Below are positions 9,723 to 17,924 of a stretch of 20,455 nt of DNA, in pieces. The first letter of the stretch is position 1; every line of letters begins with the position of its first letter. The notes under the pieces were generated by a model that worked only from the letters and a program-made list of their open reading frames with translations, searched no databases and was not told the origin of the DNA. The stretch spans positions 1 to 20,455 of the forward strand of contig JADNRX010000844.1 in the NCBI GenBank assembly GCA_015501595.1. Reading direction: 5' to 3'. The DNA comes from Hymenopellis radicata (lineage: Eukaryota; Basidiomycota; Agaricomycetes; Agaricales; Physalacriaceae). Both the position numbers and the translations under genes were made by a program.

Positions 9723-10120
9723 GGACGGGTCACGCTGCGTTGCCTCGGGTTAGGATTACCTGCAACCATCCAGTTTCCTCCAATGCATAGATATTCTTTT
9801 CGTCTCGACCGTCATCACTACCTCGATCTCGACTTTTCATCCCGGTGCACCTACGTCTGATGCCATGGTCACCTACCACACTAAACGACTGTAGGTAGGC
9901 CAGCTGGAGAGCGTACATGCTAATGGCTCTCAAATTTTGACGTCCAGCTTTCGAAATTGAACAAAATCCGTTACATTGTAAGGTCCATCGTGCTATGTAC
10001 TACGTTGTTAAAATACCGTACTGAAAGAAGTGTGGCGTAAAAGGCTCGAACGTCGCTGAAATGAATCACAGAAGCAGGAACGAGATATACGTGTATGCAT
10101 ATCAACAGTGTCCAGAATAA

Positions 10121-11620
10121 TTATGATCCAACGATGAGGCCATCTGCCTCAGCCGAAACCCGTACAGTCAAAATCATCCCATCGTCCACCAACGCCTGCA
10201 AGTCCTTCCTGATCGACTTCGAAGGGTTCCACGAATTCTTCTTATGCTGAACAAGCCTAAAATTGTGCAGCTTGACCATCGCAGGCTTCGTAGACCCTTT
10301 CCAGCGAAACTGCAGCAGGCGAACAAGTTCAATATCGGAGGCGATGAACGGAAACGCGCCATCGTAAACGACGGACAGGCTAAAAACACCAAGTTGAGGA
10401 AGCCATATCTTCTCTCTGTTGTTGAGATTGGCGAAGAGCTTCTTGAGTGTGCTGTTGCTTCTGATTCTAGGAGTGGTGTCGTCCTTGGTCGCTTCAGGAG
10501 GAGTAGCATTAATATGGAGCACTTGCAGATTCTCCATGTGCGCTACAGCAGACACAAACGCGTCAGAGGTGATAAAGACATCGACAAGCGTCAAGCGGGT
10601 GATCTTGTGCGCACAATTGGAGCGCAGAAGAAGCTTCTCCAGCGACTCGAATACGCCATCCATTGACCGAGGAGGATCACCGCTCTCATCTCTTGCACGG
10701 ATACGAACGAGTTTGACGTCCGTCAACTCGGGCAGAATGAGGTGGTCGAGGATGACAGCACATGCTACTTCCAATCGACGAAGAGAGCTGTTCGTGACCA
10801 TGACGGAGGAAATGAAACGTGTCGGGTTATAGAAGAAGCTACCAAGAAAGGAGAGTGATTCGAGCGTCTGACATGCAGCGACATTGGCCAAGTAAAATCC
10901 AAGAACCCACCCAGAACCCATAAAGGTGCCATCTTGAGGCGTGGAGCGGTAGCTAATGATCTGATTCCACGGTATATCGGGAGTGCATGGAATGGGAATG
11001 TCCACAGCGCGCAGGTGAGGGCAGTCTGCGAATGCCCTGATGGTAGCAATCTCATATGGATACCCTGTATCAATACACTCTGGGAGAATCGCTAGCACCA
11101 ACGATTCGAGTCGAGGAAGCCGTCCCTGGAGTAGATTGACAATCTTCTCGGGTTTATGCCCATGGAAATTGAGTTCTGCTGATCGCCAACGGTGAGATTC
11201 GGCGAAAAGACGCATGATAATCTGATGTCTGATGGTGGTGGACTTGATTGGCTTTGACGCTTCGTTTCCATTGCACGCGTGATCAATAATCTCGACATCG
11301 AGAACGCGATTGGCAGATCGAGCAAGGACGAGCTCGAGGGCGGAGACATAGCGGCGGCCCAGCTTCGAAGGTACATGAACCTGGAGTTCGGACCAGAGGG
11401 CAGAATCGGAGAGAACGAGACTTCTCCAGTCCCGGCAGACACGACTGAGAGACCACTGCATCGCATCAGGACTGAAGATGCCTTTGATATGGCGGCGGGA
11501 GGTGAGACTCGTGAGAATTCCCGAGGGGTAGGATGAGCTGAGCGGCGGCACGTAGCATGCCCATCGTAGAATTTCGGACACGACGTCAAATGGGACTTGG
11601 TTCAAAGGTGATTCAGCCAT
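10121..11620 (-). CDS. F-box protein, copy 1
   Basis: This is a single uninterrupted open frame of 499 codons. The N-terminal F-box spans about residues 5-75: LNQVPFDVVSEILRWACYVP, then a spacer, WSLSRVCRDWRSLVLSDSALW, then SELQVHV. This is the standard fungal form (LPxEVLSEIF...VCRxWRxxALSxPxLW). The rest is a degenerate leucine-rich scaffold (for example RLPRLESLVLAI, TLESLSFLGSF, SLRRLEVACAVILDHLILP, MENLQVLHINATPP), expected to bind targets for an SCF ubiquitin ligase via Skp1. The start is the first ATG of the frame and matches the start of copy 2. The copy at 15691-17208 is colinear and roughly four-fifths identical by eye, with most differences in the leucine-rich half and several whole-codon indels. 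Preservation of a full frame in both suggests selection. The substrate is unknown. Confidence 0.88.
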   Translation of the reverse strand: MAESPLNQVPFDVVSEILRWACYVPPLSSSYPSGILTSLTSRRHIKGIFSPDAMQWSLSRVCRDWRSLVLSDSALWSELQVHVPSKLGRRYVSALELVLARSANRVLDVEIIDHACNGNEASKPIKSTTIRHQIIMRLFAESHRWRSAELNFHGHKPEKIVNLLQGRLPRLESLVLAILPECIDTGYPYEIATIRAFADCPHLRAVDIPIPCTPDIPWNQIISYRSTPQDGTFMGSGWVLGFYLANVAACQTLESLSFLGSFFYNPTRFISSVMVTNSSLRRLEVACAVILDHLILPELTDVKLVRIRARDESGDPPRSMDGVFESLEKLLLRSNCAHKITRLTLVDVFITSDAFVSAVAHMENLQVLHINATPPEATKDDTTPRIRSNSTLKKLFANLNNREKIWLPQLGVFSLSVVYDGAFPFIASDIELVRLLQFRWKGSTKPAMVKLHNFRLVQHKKNSWNPSKSIRKDLQALVDDGMILTVRVSAEADGLIVGS

Positions 11621-11740
11621 CTAAACAAGTGGAGTCAAAAAGGATGAAAGGTTGATGAGATCTGAGTGGCATACGAGGCTTTTGTTCAATGAGCTTGGAA
11701 ATCTCAAGTAGTGGCCTGCTACCCGGATAAGGGCCGAAAT

Positions 11741-11763
11741 ACACACTTCGCAGCTGTCCGAGG
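11741..11763. promoter_or_regulatory. Conserved upstream block of F-box copy 1
   Basis: These 23 bp (beginning acacacttcgcagctgtccg) are identical to 17331-17353 upstream of F-box copy 2, within flanks that have diverged more. In copy 1 the block lies 121 nt upstream of the ATG. It may be a transcription-factor site or a transcribed leader; position and conservation are the only evidence. Confidence 0.4.
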
Positions 11764-11868
11764 AGAAAAGAGTCCATGAGCAAAAGGCCGGTAGATAAGA
11801 GCCAACAAATACTATTACTGACCTAGCAAGAGAAGGCAGAACCGTATGAGACTCCTCCCCTTGCCAGG

Positions 11869-11876
11869 TTTATATA
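11869..11876 (-). promoter_or_regulatory. TATA-like element upstream of F-box copy 1
   Basis: The minus strand reads TATATAAA, followed by CCTGG, 249 nt upstream of the ATG. The same element occurs at 17376-17383, 168 nt upstream of copy 2. The spacing differs because about 80 bp between this element and the conserved block is present only in copy 1. A TATA box this far upstream would imply a long leader or an unrecognised 5' intron. Confidence 0.4.
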
Positions 11877-12128
11877 TGCTCGAGGAGGTATGTCTCGAGA
11901 AGTCCGACTTTCACGATCCACAAACGGCTCATCCTAAAGAAAGACATGAATATAGCGGACTTTGGGCGGACTGTGAGAACATTCTCTCCGGAGGAAGACG
12001 GCGGAGTGGGAGAGCCTGGGGAGAGCCCCGGAGGCGACTGACAGTGTGCCTGCCCAGGCCTGCCCTAAAGTCATCGATCCATCACCGCCTCGTGCGTGAC
12101 TTCGAACCACACAAAAGTTCGAGTTGAC

Positions 12129-12359
12129 TCAAAGCTGGGCCGCGTACATGCTATGTTTAAGAGCCCTGCCTCCCAGCCCTATCAGGGCCTTTCTGCTTTC
12201 GGAAGTGGCCCACGAATGTTTCGGCGCGGGACCCCCTGATGACTTGTAATCGTCAAAACGAACTTTTACAAACTGTGGCAAGGTCTTGTCCGACGTGTCG
12301 TGTAGTGGACCGCTTCCTTGGGTGGCGAAAAGTCCTCCAAAAGTGCATGTGGAGATGAA
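12129..12359 (-). pseudogene. Possible fragment of a Pif1-like helicase
   Basis: A minus-strand frame here includes LPQFVKVRFDDYKSSGGP. This resembles the segment LPxxVxVxFDxYxGP found between the helicase core motifs and the C-terminus of fungal Pif1-like helicases, including those in Helitrons. It has no Walker motifs, is under 100 codons, and runs straight into the inverted MBOAT repeat at 12360. If real, it is a short relic at the breakpoint that removed the 5' end of the right MBOAT copy. The call rests on one short motif. Confidence 0.3.
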
Positions 12360-12615
12360 CGTGTTCGTGCGCATACCATCATCACAGTAAGCTCTTAAGC
12401 ATCTATTCAACATAGCTATCACCCTCTTCTACTTTTTCCCCGTGCTCAAGGTGTATGGTGTCTTCTTTCAACTTCTGGCCAGCGTTCTGGCCACGTACGC
12501 GGTTGCCCAGTATGACAGGAGTTCGAGAATGTCATGGCTGGTATTTGCGTACGCGACATATGTCCTATACATGAATTTGAACTGACTGCACGTTGCAGCA
12601 TCGTTATGGGGCACT
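12360..12615. repeat. Inverted repeat, right arm (partner 1-254)
   Basis: Reverse complement of the start of the window. The shared block begins abruptly at 12360, inside the codons for GSVFVRIPSS. Upstream sequence here is unrelated to the acyltransferase, whereas the left arm continues into exon 2 and exon 1. Similarity may extend beyond 12615, but the partner is cut by the window edge. Confidence 0.9.
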
Positions 12616-14015
12616 TGACGATAAAGTGAGTTTTTGTTGCTTTTGTATTTGCCTCCAGCCACATTATACGCGCTTTACGACAGACTAGCTACGAAACTAT
12701 GGACGTGACTGGGCCGCAGATGGTGTTGACCATGAAGCTTACCACGTTCTCCTGGAACGTCTGGGACGGACGTAGACCGGCTGAGGACTTGGACAAGTGG
12801 CAGTCAACGAAACGCGTTGTCCAGTTCCCAACACTACTCGAATTTCTTGGTTATGCGTTAGTCTTACTTCTGCTACTTATATGCATTATTTGACACTTCT
12901 TCATAGCTTCTATTTCCCCGGTATCCTTGTTGGCCCATATCTCGAGTATCACGACTACATGGAGCTTATTACCGAAAGGCTCTACGATAATCTCCCTGTC
13001 AAGGAGAATGCTTCGCGCAAGCTGCCCAAGGGCAGGAAGCGCGTCGCGTACAGCAAGATGGTTCTAGGTCTTGCCTACTTAGGGGCCTACGTCGTGATCG
13101 CGTCGAAGCACAACTTCACTGTCGCTTTGCAGCCCTGGTTTAAAGAGCAGCCGCTCTGGAAGAGGATCGCCATGTTCCAACTCTACTCCCCGTCTGAGCG
13201 AGTCAAGTACTATGCAGTATGGACTCTCACCGAAGGCGCGAGCATTCTTACTGGCTTCGGTTTCACCGGTTTCAACGCCAAGGGCAAGTCAACCTGGACT
13301 GGCGCTGCCAATGTCATTCCTCTCGACATTGAATTCCCATCCAATTTCAAAGGCATTCTTGATTCATGGAATATGAAAACGAACATTTGGCTGCGCGAGT
13401 GCGTGTACAAGCGCGTCGCACGGAAAGGCAAGAAACCCGGCTTCAAGAGCATGATGATTACCTCGATGACGAGTGCATTCTGGGTAAGCCTCCATACTTC
13501 GAAATTGGACTACATCTAATTTTCTGTAGCACGGGATATATCCCGGATATTACCTCACGTTCATGCTCGGTGGATTCATAACCGCCGTCGCCCGTCTTGC
13601 GCGCGCCAACTTCCGGCCGTTCTTCCTTCCCAAAGACGGTCAACCCGTATCGATGAAGAAGAGACTGTATGACCTCACAGGCACAGTCTTCTCGCTGTTC
13701 GTCCTCAACTACGCAGCGACCCCGTTCATACTCCTCACTATTGAGGACTCAATCGAGGCATGGCGCACGCTGGGGTACTACGGGCATGTTATCATTGGCG
13801 GCGGGATGGTGTTCTTCTATGCGGGCGGCGCCAAGTTTTTGAGGGGCCTACAGAGGAAGAAGGGGTTGTTGCCTCCGCCGAGGAAGCCGACGCTCGTGGC
13901 GCCTGTTGCAAAGTCGACTAGTGGGAGTGATAGCAGTGGGCCGTCGACGCCTGTTGGGGAGCAGGACTTTGTGCTGCCGCCGTCGTTTGACAAGGTTGTG
14001 CCCCCTGAAAAGTAG
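12360..14015 (+). CDS. MBOAT lysophospholipid acyltransferase (ALE1/LPCAT3-like), 5'-truncated
   Basis: This membrane-bound O-acyltransferase family member should acylate lysophospholipids in the ER (Lands cycle). Exons: 12360-12548, 12599-12625, 12659-12856, 12907-13483 and 13530-14015. Conserved blocks in order are VMGHLTINH, DVTGPQMVLTMKLTTFSWNV, FYFPGILVGPYLEY, VWTLTEGASILTGFGFTGF, the Asn-containing active-site segment WNMKTNIWLRECVYKRV, and the catalytic His segment TSAFWHGIYPGYYLTF, which spans the last intron. Exon 1 is absent, similarity stops at 12360, and codon 12388-12390 is TAA where the left copy has CCA. The next in-frame ATG is 12529, which gives an open spliced frame of 435 aa, about 91 residues shorter than the roughly 526 expected. 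All catalytic residues would remain, but the first membrane helices would be lost. The second intron is only 33 nt. Activity is doubtful but not excluded. Confidence 0.88.
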
Positions 14016-14242
14016 ATGGAGGGTTTGGTTTACTTCCTCGTCCTTTACATCCATATAGATAATAGTTGCTATATTCGTAATGCTATCGTGTGTGTGGAGG
14101 TATCATGGACTACTCGCTAATAGTAGAGCGTATTTGGAGCAGATGCTGATCGCGGTCTCGTCTCAAACCTTGTTACAAAACTATGTGCGCGCCACTCACA
14201 GTCCTCCCATAACCAAATGTCTTTAACGAAATATCCATGCCA

Positions 14243-15190
14243 TCACTTCTGCATTTTGTTTAGGCCGGCCAATACATCCTGATATCGTTCAAGACCAAAG
14301 GTGATGTTGTGAATGGTAACCGACACTTTCCGCAATTGACCCAACGTGGGATGCTGGCGATTGGCAACGGCACTAGAGAACGCCTCGTTCAACCATGAGT
14401 CTACATGACCTAAATAGCCTATGCTTGTTGACAGTCCTTTCGGATAACCAAAGACTGCAAGCTGGGTAGAACATCTGGATTCTGGGCAGGATTGAGAACT
14501 CCAATGAGAGAATTGAGTCTAGGGCCCAAGTCATTCAATAGTACCGAATCTTCAGCGTTTCCAGCAAGGGCATAAGCCGCAGTGCTTATGTGCGCCCCAC
14601 GGGATCTGTGGGCACCTCGAACGCTGCAAAAACAGCATTATCGAGGGGTGGGCAGACAGGCCGGTTGATCCCGCCTGCGGTGGATAGAGTGTTAATGTCA
14701 AATTCCAGGGAGACGTGCGTCCGAAAGGCTCAGCGAACGAAGGTGATGGGAAATCATGGGCGGGTCAGAATCGTACTGACAAAGGTGATGGGAAAACACG
14801 GGCGGGCAGATTCGGATTGCGCGCGCTGAATGAATGAACGAGCCGCAACTCATTGATGGGTACCATCGTGCAAATAATGCTGCAAGCTGTGGAGAGGACC
14901 CTGGAAGAGTGCCATCCCAACGTTCCCGCACGGAGGCCAGGTGCGCGGGGAGTAAGAAGCCATAGAGATTCGCGTCGTAGAGCTACACTCCGAAGTTTGG
15001 GTGCAATCTCGAAAGTATCGATGGTCCGAATTTGAGGTGTAAGAAGTGAACTCGCTGAGAGTCTCCAGCGCGTAGTACACTCTGTTACCAGCAGAAGGAG
15101 GCTCAGGCCGTTGCACAAGTACGATTGCCGGATATCTACCACCTTGTAATTGCAAGAGAGCATCTAAGTACCTTACCGCGCGGAACACGT
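14243..15190 (-). pseudogene. Relic of an F-box/LRR-type gene, unit 2 (more complete)
   Basis: Several minus-strand frames carry consecutive pieces of an F-box protein C-terminal half. YYALETLSEF (near 15070) shifts into IDTFEIAPKLRSVAL (near 15010), then NELRLVHS (near 14845), then LLETLKIRYY (near 14550-14570). An intact end follows (HPTLGQLRKVSVTIHNITFG, then GLERYQDVLAGLNKMQK) with TGA at 14245-14243. At least three frameshifts separate these pieces, and the F-box itself is missing. The relic lies downstream of F-box copy 2 on the same strand, like its shorter counterpart in unit 1, so decay began before or soon after the duplication. Confidence 0.7.
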
Positions 15191-15690
15191 GTAAAGAACG
15201 CGTAGTAGCAGGAGTAGAATCGAGAGCCTCAACGCGTTTCTGAGCCGACGTAATTTAGGCGTGAGATATACGTGAGCATGAGTATGAGTATGAGTTGGGG
15301 CTGACCACTTGGAGGTTGGATAGAGGTCGGGCTCACTGCAAGCTCAAGAGTCAAACGATGTTTCAGGTCAAAGCATGCGTTGCTTCGGGTTAGGATTACC
15401 AGTTTCCTCTAATGAGCTCGACGTCATCACTACCCGTCAATCTCGACCTTTCATCCCGACAACTTAACGAGTGATTATAGTAAGTATGGCTAGCTGGTGA
15501 CCGACTCAAAGAGCAACATGGATCTCGACTTTTGACCAACCAGCTTTCGAGAACGAATGAACAAACTGTTACATCATCGTAAAGTCTATCGTGCTATGTA
15601 CCATGTTGTTGAAATACCGTACTGAAAGAAGTGTGGCGCAAAAGCTCGATCGTCGCTGAATATCAACAAAGCGAGCAATGTCCAGAATAA

Positions 15691-17208
15691 TTATGATCCA
15701 ACAATGATGCCGTCTGCCCCAGCCGAAACCCGTACAGTCAAAATCATCCCATTGTCCACCAACGCCTGCAAGTCCTTCCTGATCGACTCCGAAGGGCTCC
15801 ACGAATTGTTCTTATGCTGAACCAGCCTAAATTTTTCCAGCTTGACCAATGCGCGCAGTGTAACCCCTTTCCAGCGAAACTGCAGCATGCGAACAAGGTC
15901 AACATCGGAGACGATGAATGGAAACGCGATGTTGTGAGTGACGGAGAGGCCGAAAGCGCGAAGTCGAGGAAGCCATATCTTCTCTCTATTGTTGAGAATG
16001 GCGAAGAGCTTCTTGAGTGTCTTGTTGCTATGATCCACTCCGATTGTAGGAGTGTTGTCTAATGGCATGTCCTTGGTCGCGTCAGGAGGCGTAGCATTAA
16101 TATGGAGCACTTCCAGATTGTCCATGTGCGCTATAGCATGCACAAACGCGTCAGGGAAGACAAAGACATTGTCAAGTGTCAAGCGGGTGATCTTGTGCGC
16201 ACAATTGGAGCGCAGAAGAAGCTTCTCCAGCGATTCGAATACGCCATCCATTGGCGCAGGAGAACGACGGGTCTCGTTTCTTGAACGGAGTGTAACATCC
16301 GTCAACGCGGGCAGAATGAGGTGGTCGAGGATGACAGCGCATGCTACCTCCAGTCGACGAAGAGAGCTGTTCGTGACCATGAGGGAGGACAGTGTGACTC
16401 TGGAACTTGCCAGGTTGTGGAAGGAGGTATCAAGATAAGAAAGTGATTCGAGCGCCTGACATGCACGAACATTGGTCAGGTAAGAATCAAGAGGCCACCG
16501 AGCACCCGCAACGGTGCCGTCATGAGGCGTGTCACGACGGCACCGGTATCTGCTGATCTGATTCCAGGGTATATCGGCAACACATGGAACGGGAATGTCT
16601 ACAACGCGTAGGTAAGGACAGTCTGCGAATGCCCGGATGGTAGGAATCGGTGATGGAAACCCTATACGCCGCTCAATCGCTAGCACCAACGATTCGAGTC
16701 GAGGAAGCCGTCCTCGGAGTAGATTGATGATCTTCTCGGGTTCATACCCACGGAAATTAAGTTCTGCTGATCGCCAACGGTGAGATTCGGCGAAAAGACG
16801 CATGATAATCTGATGTCTGGTGGTGGTGAACTTGACTGGCTTTGACGCTTCGTCTCCACTGCACGCATGGTCAATAATCTCGATGTCGAGCGCGCGATTG
16901 GCAGATCGAGCAAGGATGAGCTCGAGGGCGGAGAGATAGCGGGGGCTCAGCCTATGGGGCCACGAAGGTACATGAACCTGGAGTTCGGACCAGAGGGCAG
17001 GATCGGAGAGAACGAGACTTCTCCAGTCCCGGCAGACACGACCGAGAGACCACTGCATCGCACGAGGACTGAAGATGCCTTTGATGTGGCCGCGGGAGGT
17101 GAGGGTTCCCGAGGGGTAGGATGAGCTGAGCGGCGGCACGTAGCATGCCCATTGTAGAATTTCAGACACGACGTCAAGTGGGACTTGGTCCAAAGGTGAT
17201 TCAGCCAT
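15691..17208 (-). CDS. F-box protein, copy 2
   Basis: Single-exon frame of 505 codons, colinear with the copy at 10121-11620 from the first Met (MAESPLDQVPLDVVSEILQW) to the identical end VGS. The F-box (residues about 5-75) keeps WSLGRVCRDWRSLVLSDPALW. The leucine-rich remainder includes RLPRLESLVLAI, SLRRLEVACAVILDHLILP and NLEVLHINATPP. Differences from copy 1 include loss of three residues after PSGTLTS, an extra three after HVPS (WPHRLS versus KLGR) and a four-residue insertion near DATKDMPLDNTPT, all whole codons. Expected role: Skp1-binding substrate adaptor of an SCF ubiquitin ligase, with unknown target. Both copies remain open while the neighbouring relics have decayed, which suggests that both are or were recently expressed. 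Confidence 0.88.
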   Translation of the reverse strand: MAESPLDQVPLDVVSEILQWACYVPPLSSSYPSGTLTSRGHIKGIFSPRAMQWSLGRVCRDWRSLVLSDPALWSELQVHVPSWPHRLSPRYLSALELILARSANRALDIEIIDHACSGDEASKPVKFTTTRHQIIMRLFAESHRWRSAELNFRGYEPEKIINLLRGRLPRLESLVLAIERRIGFPSPIPTIRAFADCPYLRVVDIPVPCVADIPWNQISRYRCRRDTPHDGTVAGARWPLDSYLTNVRACQALESLSYLDTSFHNLASSRVTLSSLMVTNSSLRRLEVACAVILDHLILPALTDVTLRSRNETRRSPAPMDGVFESLEKLLLRSNCAHKITRLTLDNVFVFPDAFVHAIAHMDNLEVLHINATPPDATKDMPLDNTPTIGVDHSNKTLKKLFAILNNREKIWLPRLRAFGLSVTHNIAFPFIVSDVDLVRMLQFRWKGVTLRALVKLEKFRLVQHKNNSWSPSESIRKDLQALVDNGMILTVRVSAGADGIIVGS

Positions 17209-17330
17209 CTAAACAAGTGGCGTCAAAATGATGAAATGTTGATGAGATCTGAATGACATACGAGGCTTTTGTTGAAAATTTTGATGAGCTGAGTCGTCGC
17301 TTGCTATGGACCTGAATAAGGGGCCTAAAT

Positions 17331-17353
17331 ACACACTTCGCAGCTGTCCGAGG
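17331..17353. promoter_or_regulatory. Conserved upstream block of F-box copy 2
   Basis: Identical to 11741-11763. It lies 123 nt upstream of the copy 2 ATG, nearly the same distance as in copy 1 (121 nt), although the DNA just beyond it differs in length between the copies. Constant spacing to the start codon makes a regulatory or leader role more plausible. Confidence 0.4.
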
Positions 17354-17375
17354 TCGTGTGAGACTCCGCCCCAGG

Positions 17376-17383
17376 TTTATATA
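17376..17383 (-). promoter_or_regulatory. TATA-like element upstream of F-box copy 2
   Basis: TATATAAA on the minus strand followed by CCTGG, as in copy 1. Here it lies 168 nt upstream of the ATG. Confidence 0.4.
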
Positions 17384-17553
17384 TGTTCGAGGATGTATGT
17401 CTCGATAAGAACTTTCACGACCCACAAACGGGCGGATACGTTCAGCGTAAAGAAAGACACGAGTATACGGCGGCGGAGAGTCTCTCCGGAGCAAGACGGC
17501 GGAACGGGAGAGCCCCGGAGGCGACGAGACAAGGGTGGCAGTGTGCCTGTCGT

Positions 17554-17924
17554 ATTGCACAGAATGTGGCGTAGTATTCGTGAAGGATTTATAAGCTCGT
17601 GTTCCTGCGTTAAAACGGTTAAATAGACAATGATCGAGGACATACAGTACGCACCTGCTGCCCAGCGACTTTATATGGCGCGAAGTCATACAACGGTCCA
17701 TTTTGACTGACGTCTTCAACCTGGCTCTGTCTTGGGGGTAAGTTTGCGAGATTCGGATTCCCAGAACATCTTGATGAAAGCTTACCGACGAATACAGCAA
17801 TCGAAATGCGACGATGACTGCGGTTTAGAGAAGGAACACACTCTACAGGTTGAGGTTGGCTATAACAATAGCCATTCGCGACTTCCTGGTTTCTGACTAC
17901 AACGGGAGACTATTCCGCCCGTGA
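17554..17924. other. Intergenic between the F-box unit and the Fic gene
   Basis: Lies between the upstream end of the duplicated unit and the 3' end of the Fic gene. A minus-strand open frame (17800-17201) crosses it and the F-box promoter. It is not conserved in unit 1 and shows no domain, so I do not call it a gene. Nothing else is recognised. Confidence 0.5.

Larger units (their letters stand above)
9210..12050. repeat. Segmental duplication, unit 1 (partner about 14180-17550)
   Basis: The unit holds an F-box gene relic, an intact F-box gene and that gene's upstream region, in the same order and orientation as in unit 2. Similarity covers coding and noncoding parts: for example the tail of the relic (9240-9330 versus 14195-14290), the spacer (9735-9770 versus 15372-15405) and the promoter (11741-11763 versus 17331-17353, identical). 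The ends are approximate because similarity fades out. Unit 1 lacks about 603 bp of the relic found in unit 2, and it has about 80 bp extra in the promoter. Confidence 0.85.
14180..17550. repeat. Segmental duplication, unit 2 (partner about 9210-12050)
   Basis: Direct-orientation copy of the unit described at 9210-12050, separated from it by the right MBOAT gene. It contains a longer F-box relic (14243-15190), the intact F-box copy 2 (15691-17208) and its upstream region to about 17550. Segment 14765-15370 has no counterpart in unit 1. Confidence 0.85.

Noticed and set aside
10174..11589. Alternative open frames on both strands over F-box copy 1 (and their counterparts over copy 2)
   Set aside because: They occur in both copies only because the underlying F-box coding sequence is duplicated, and none shows its own domain.
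12386..12414. A 29-nt gtaagc...catag intron that would remove the early stop in the right MBOAT copy
   Set aside because: It is too short to be spliced, and the excised bases encode conserved residues present in the left copy.
15270..15300. Short tandem ATGAGT-type repeat
   Set aside because: Only about three units. An ordinary microsatellite without evidence of function.
17201..17800. 199-codon minus-strand open frame upstream of F-box copy 2
   Set aside because: It covers the promoter and start of copy 2, is not open in the matching part of unit 1, and has no recognisable domain. Probably a chance frame.
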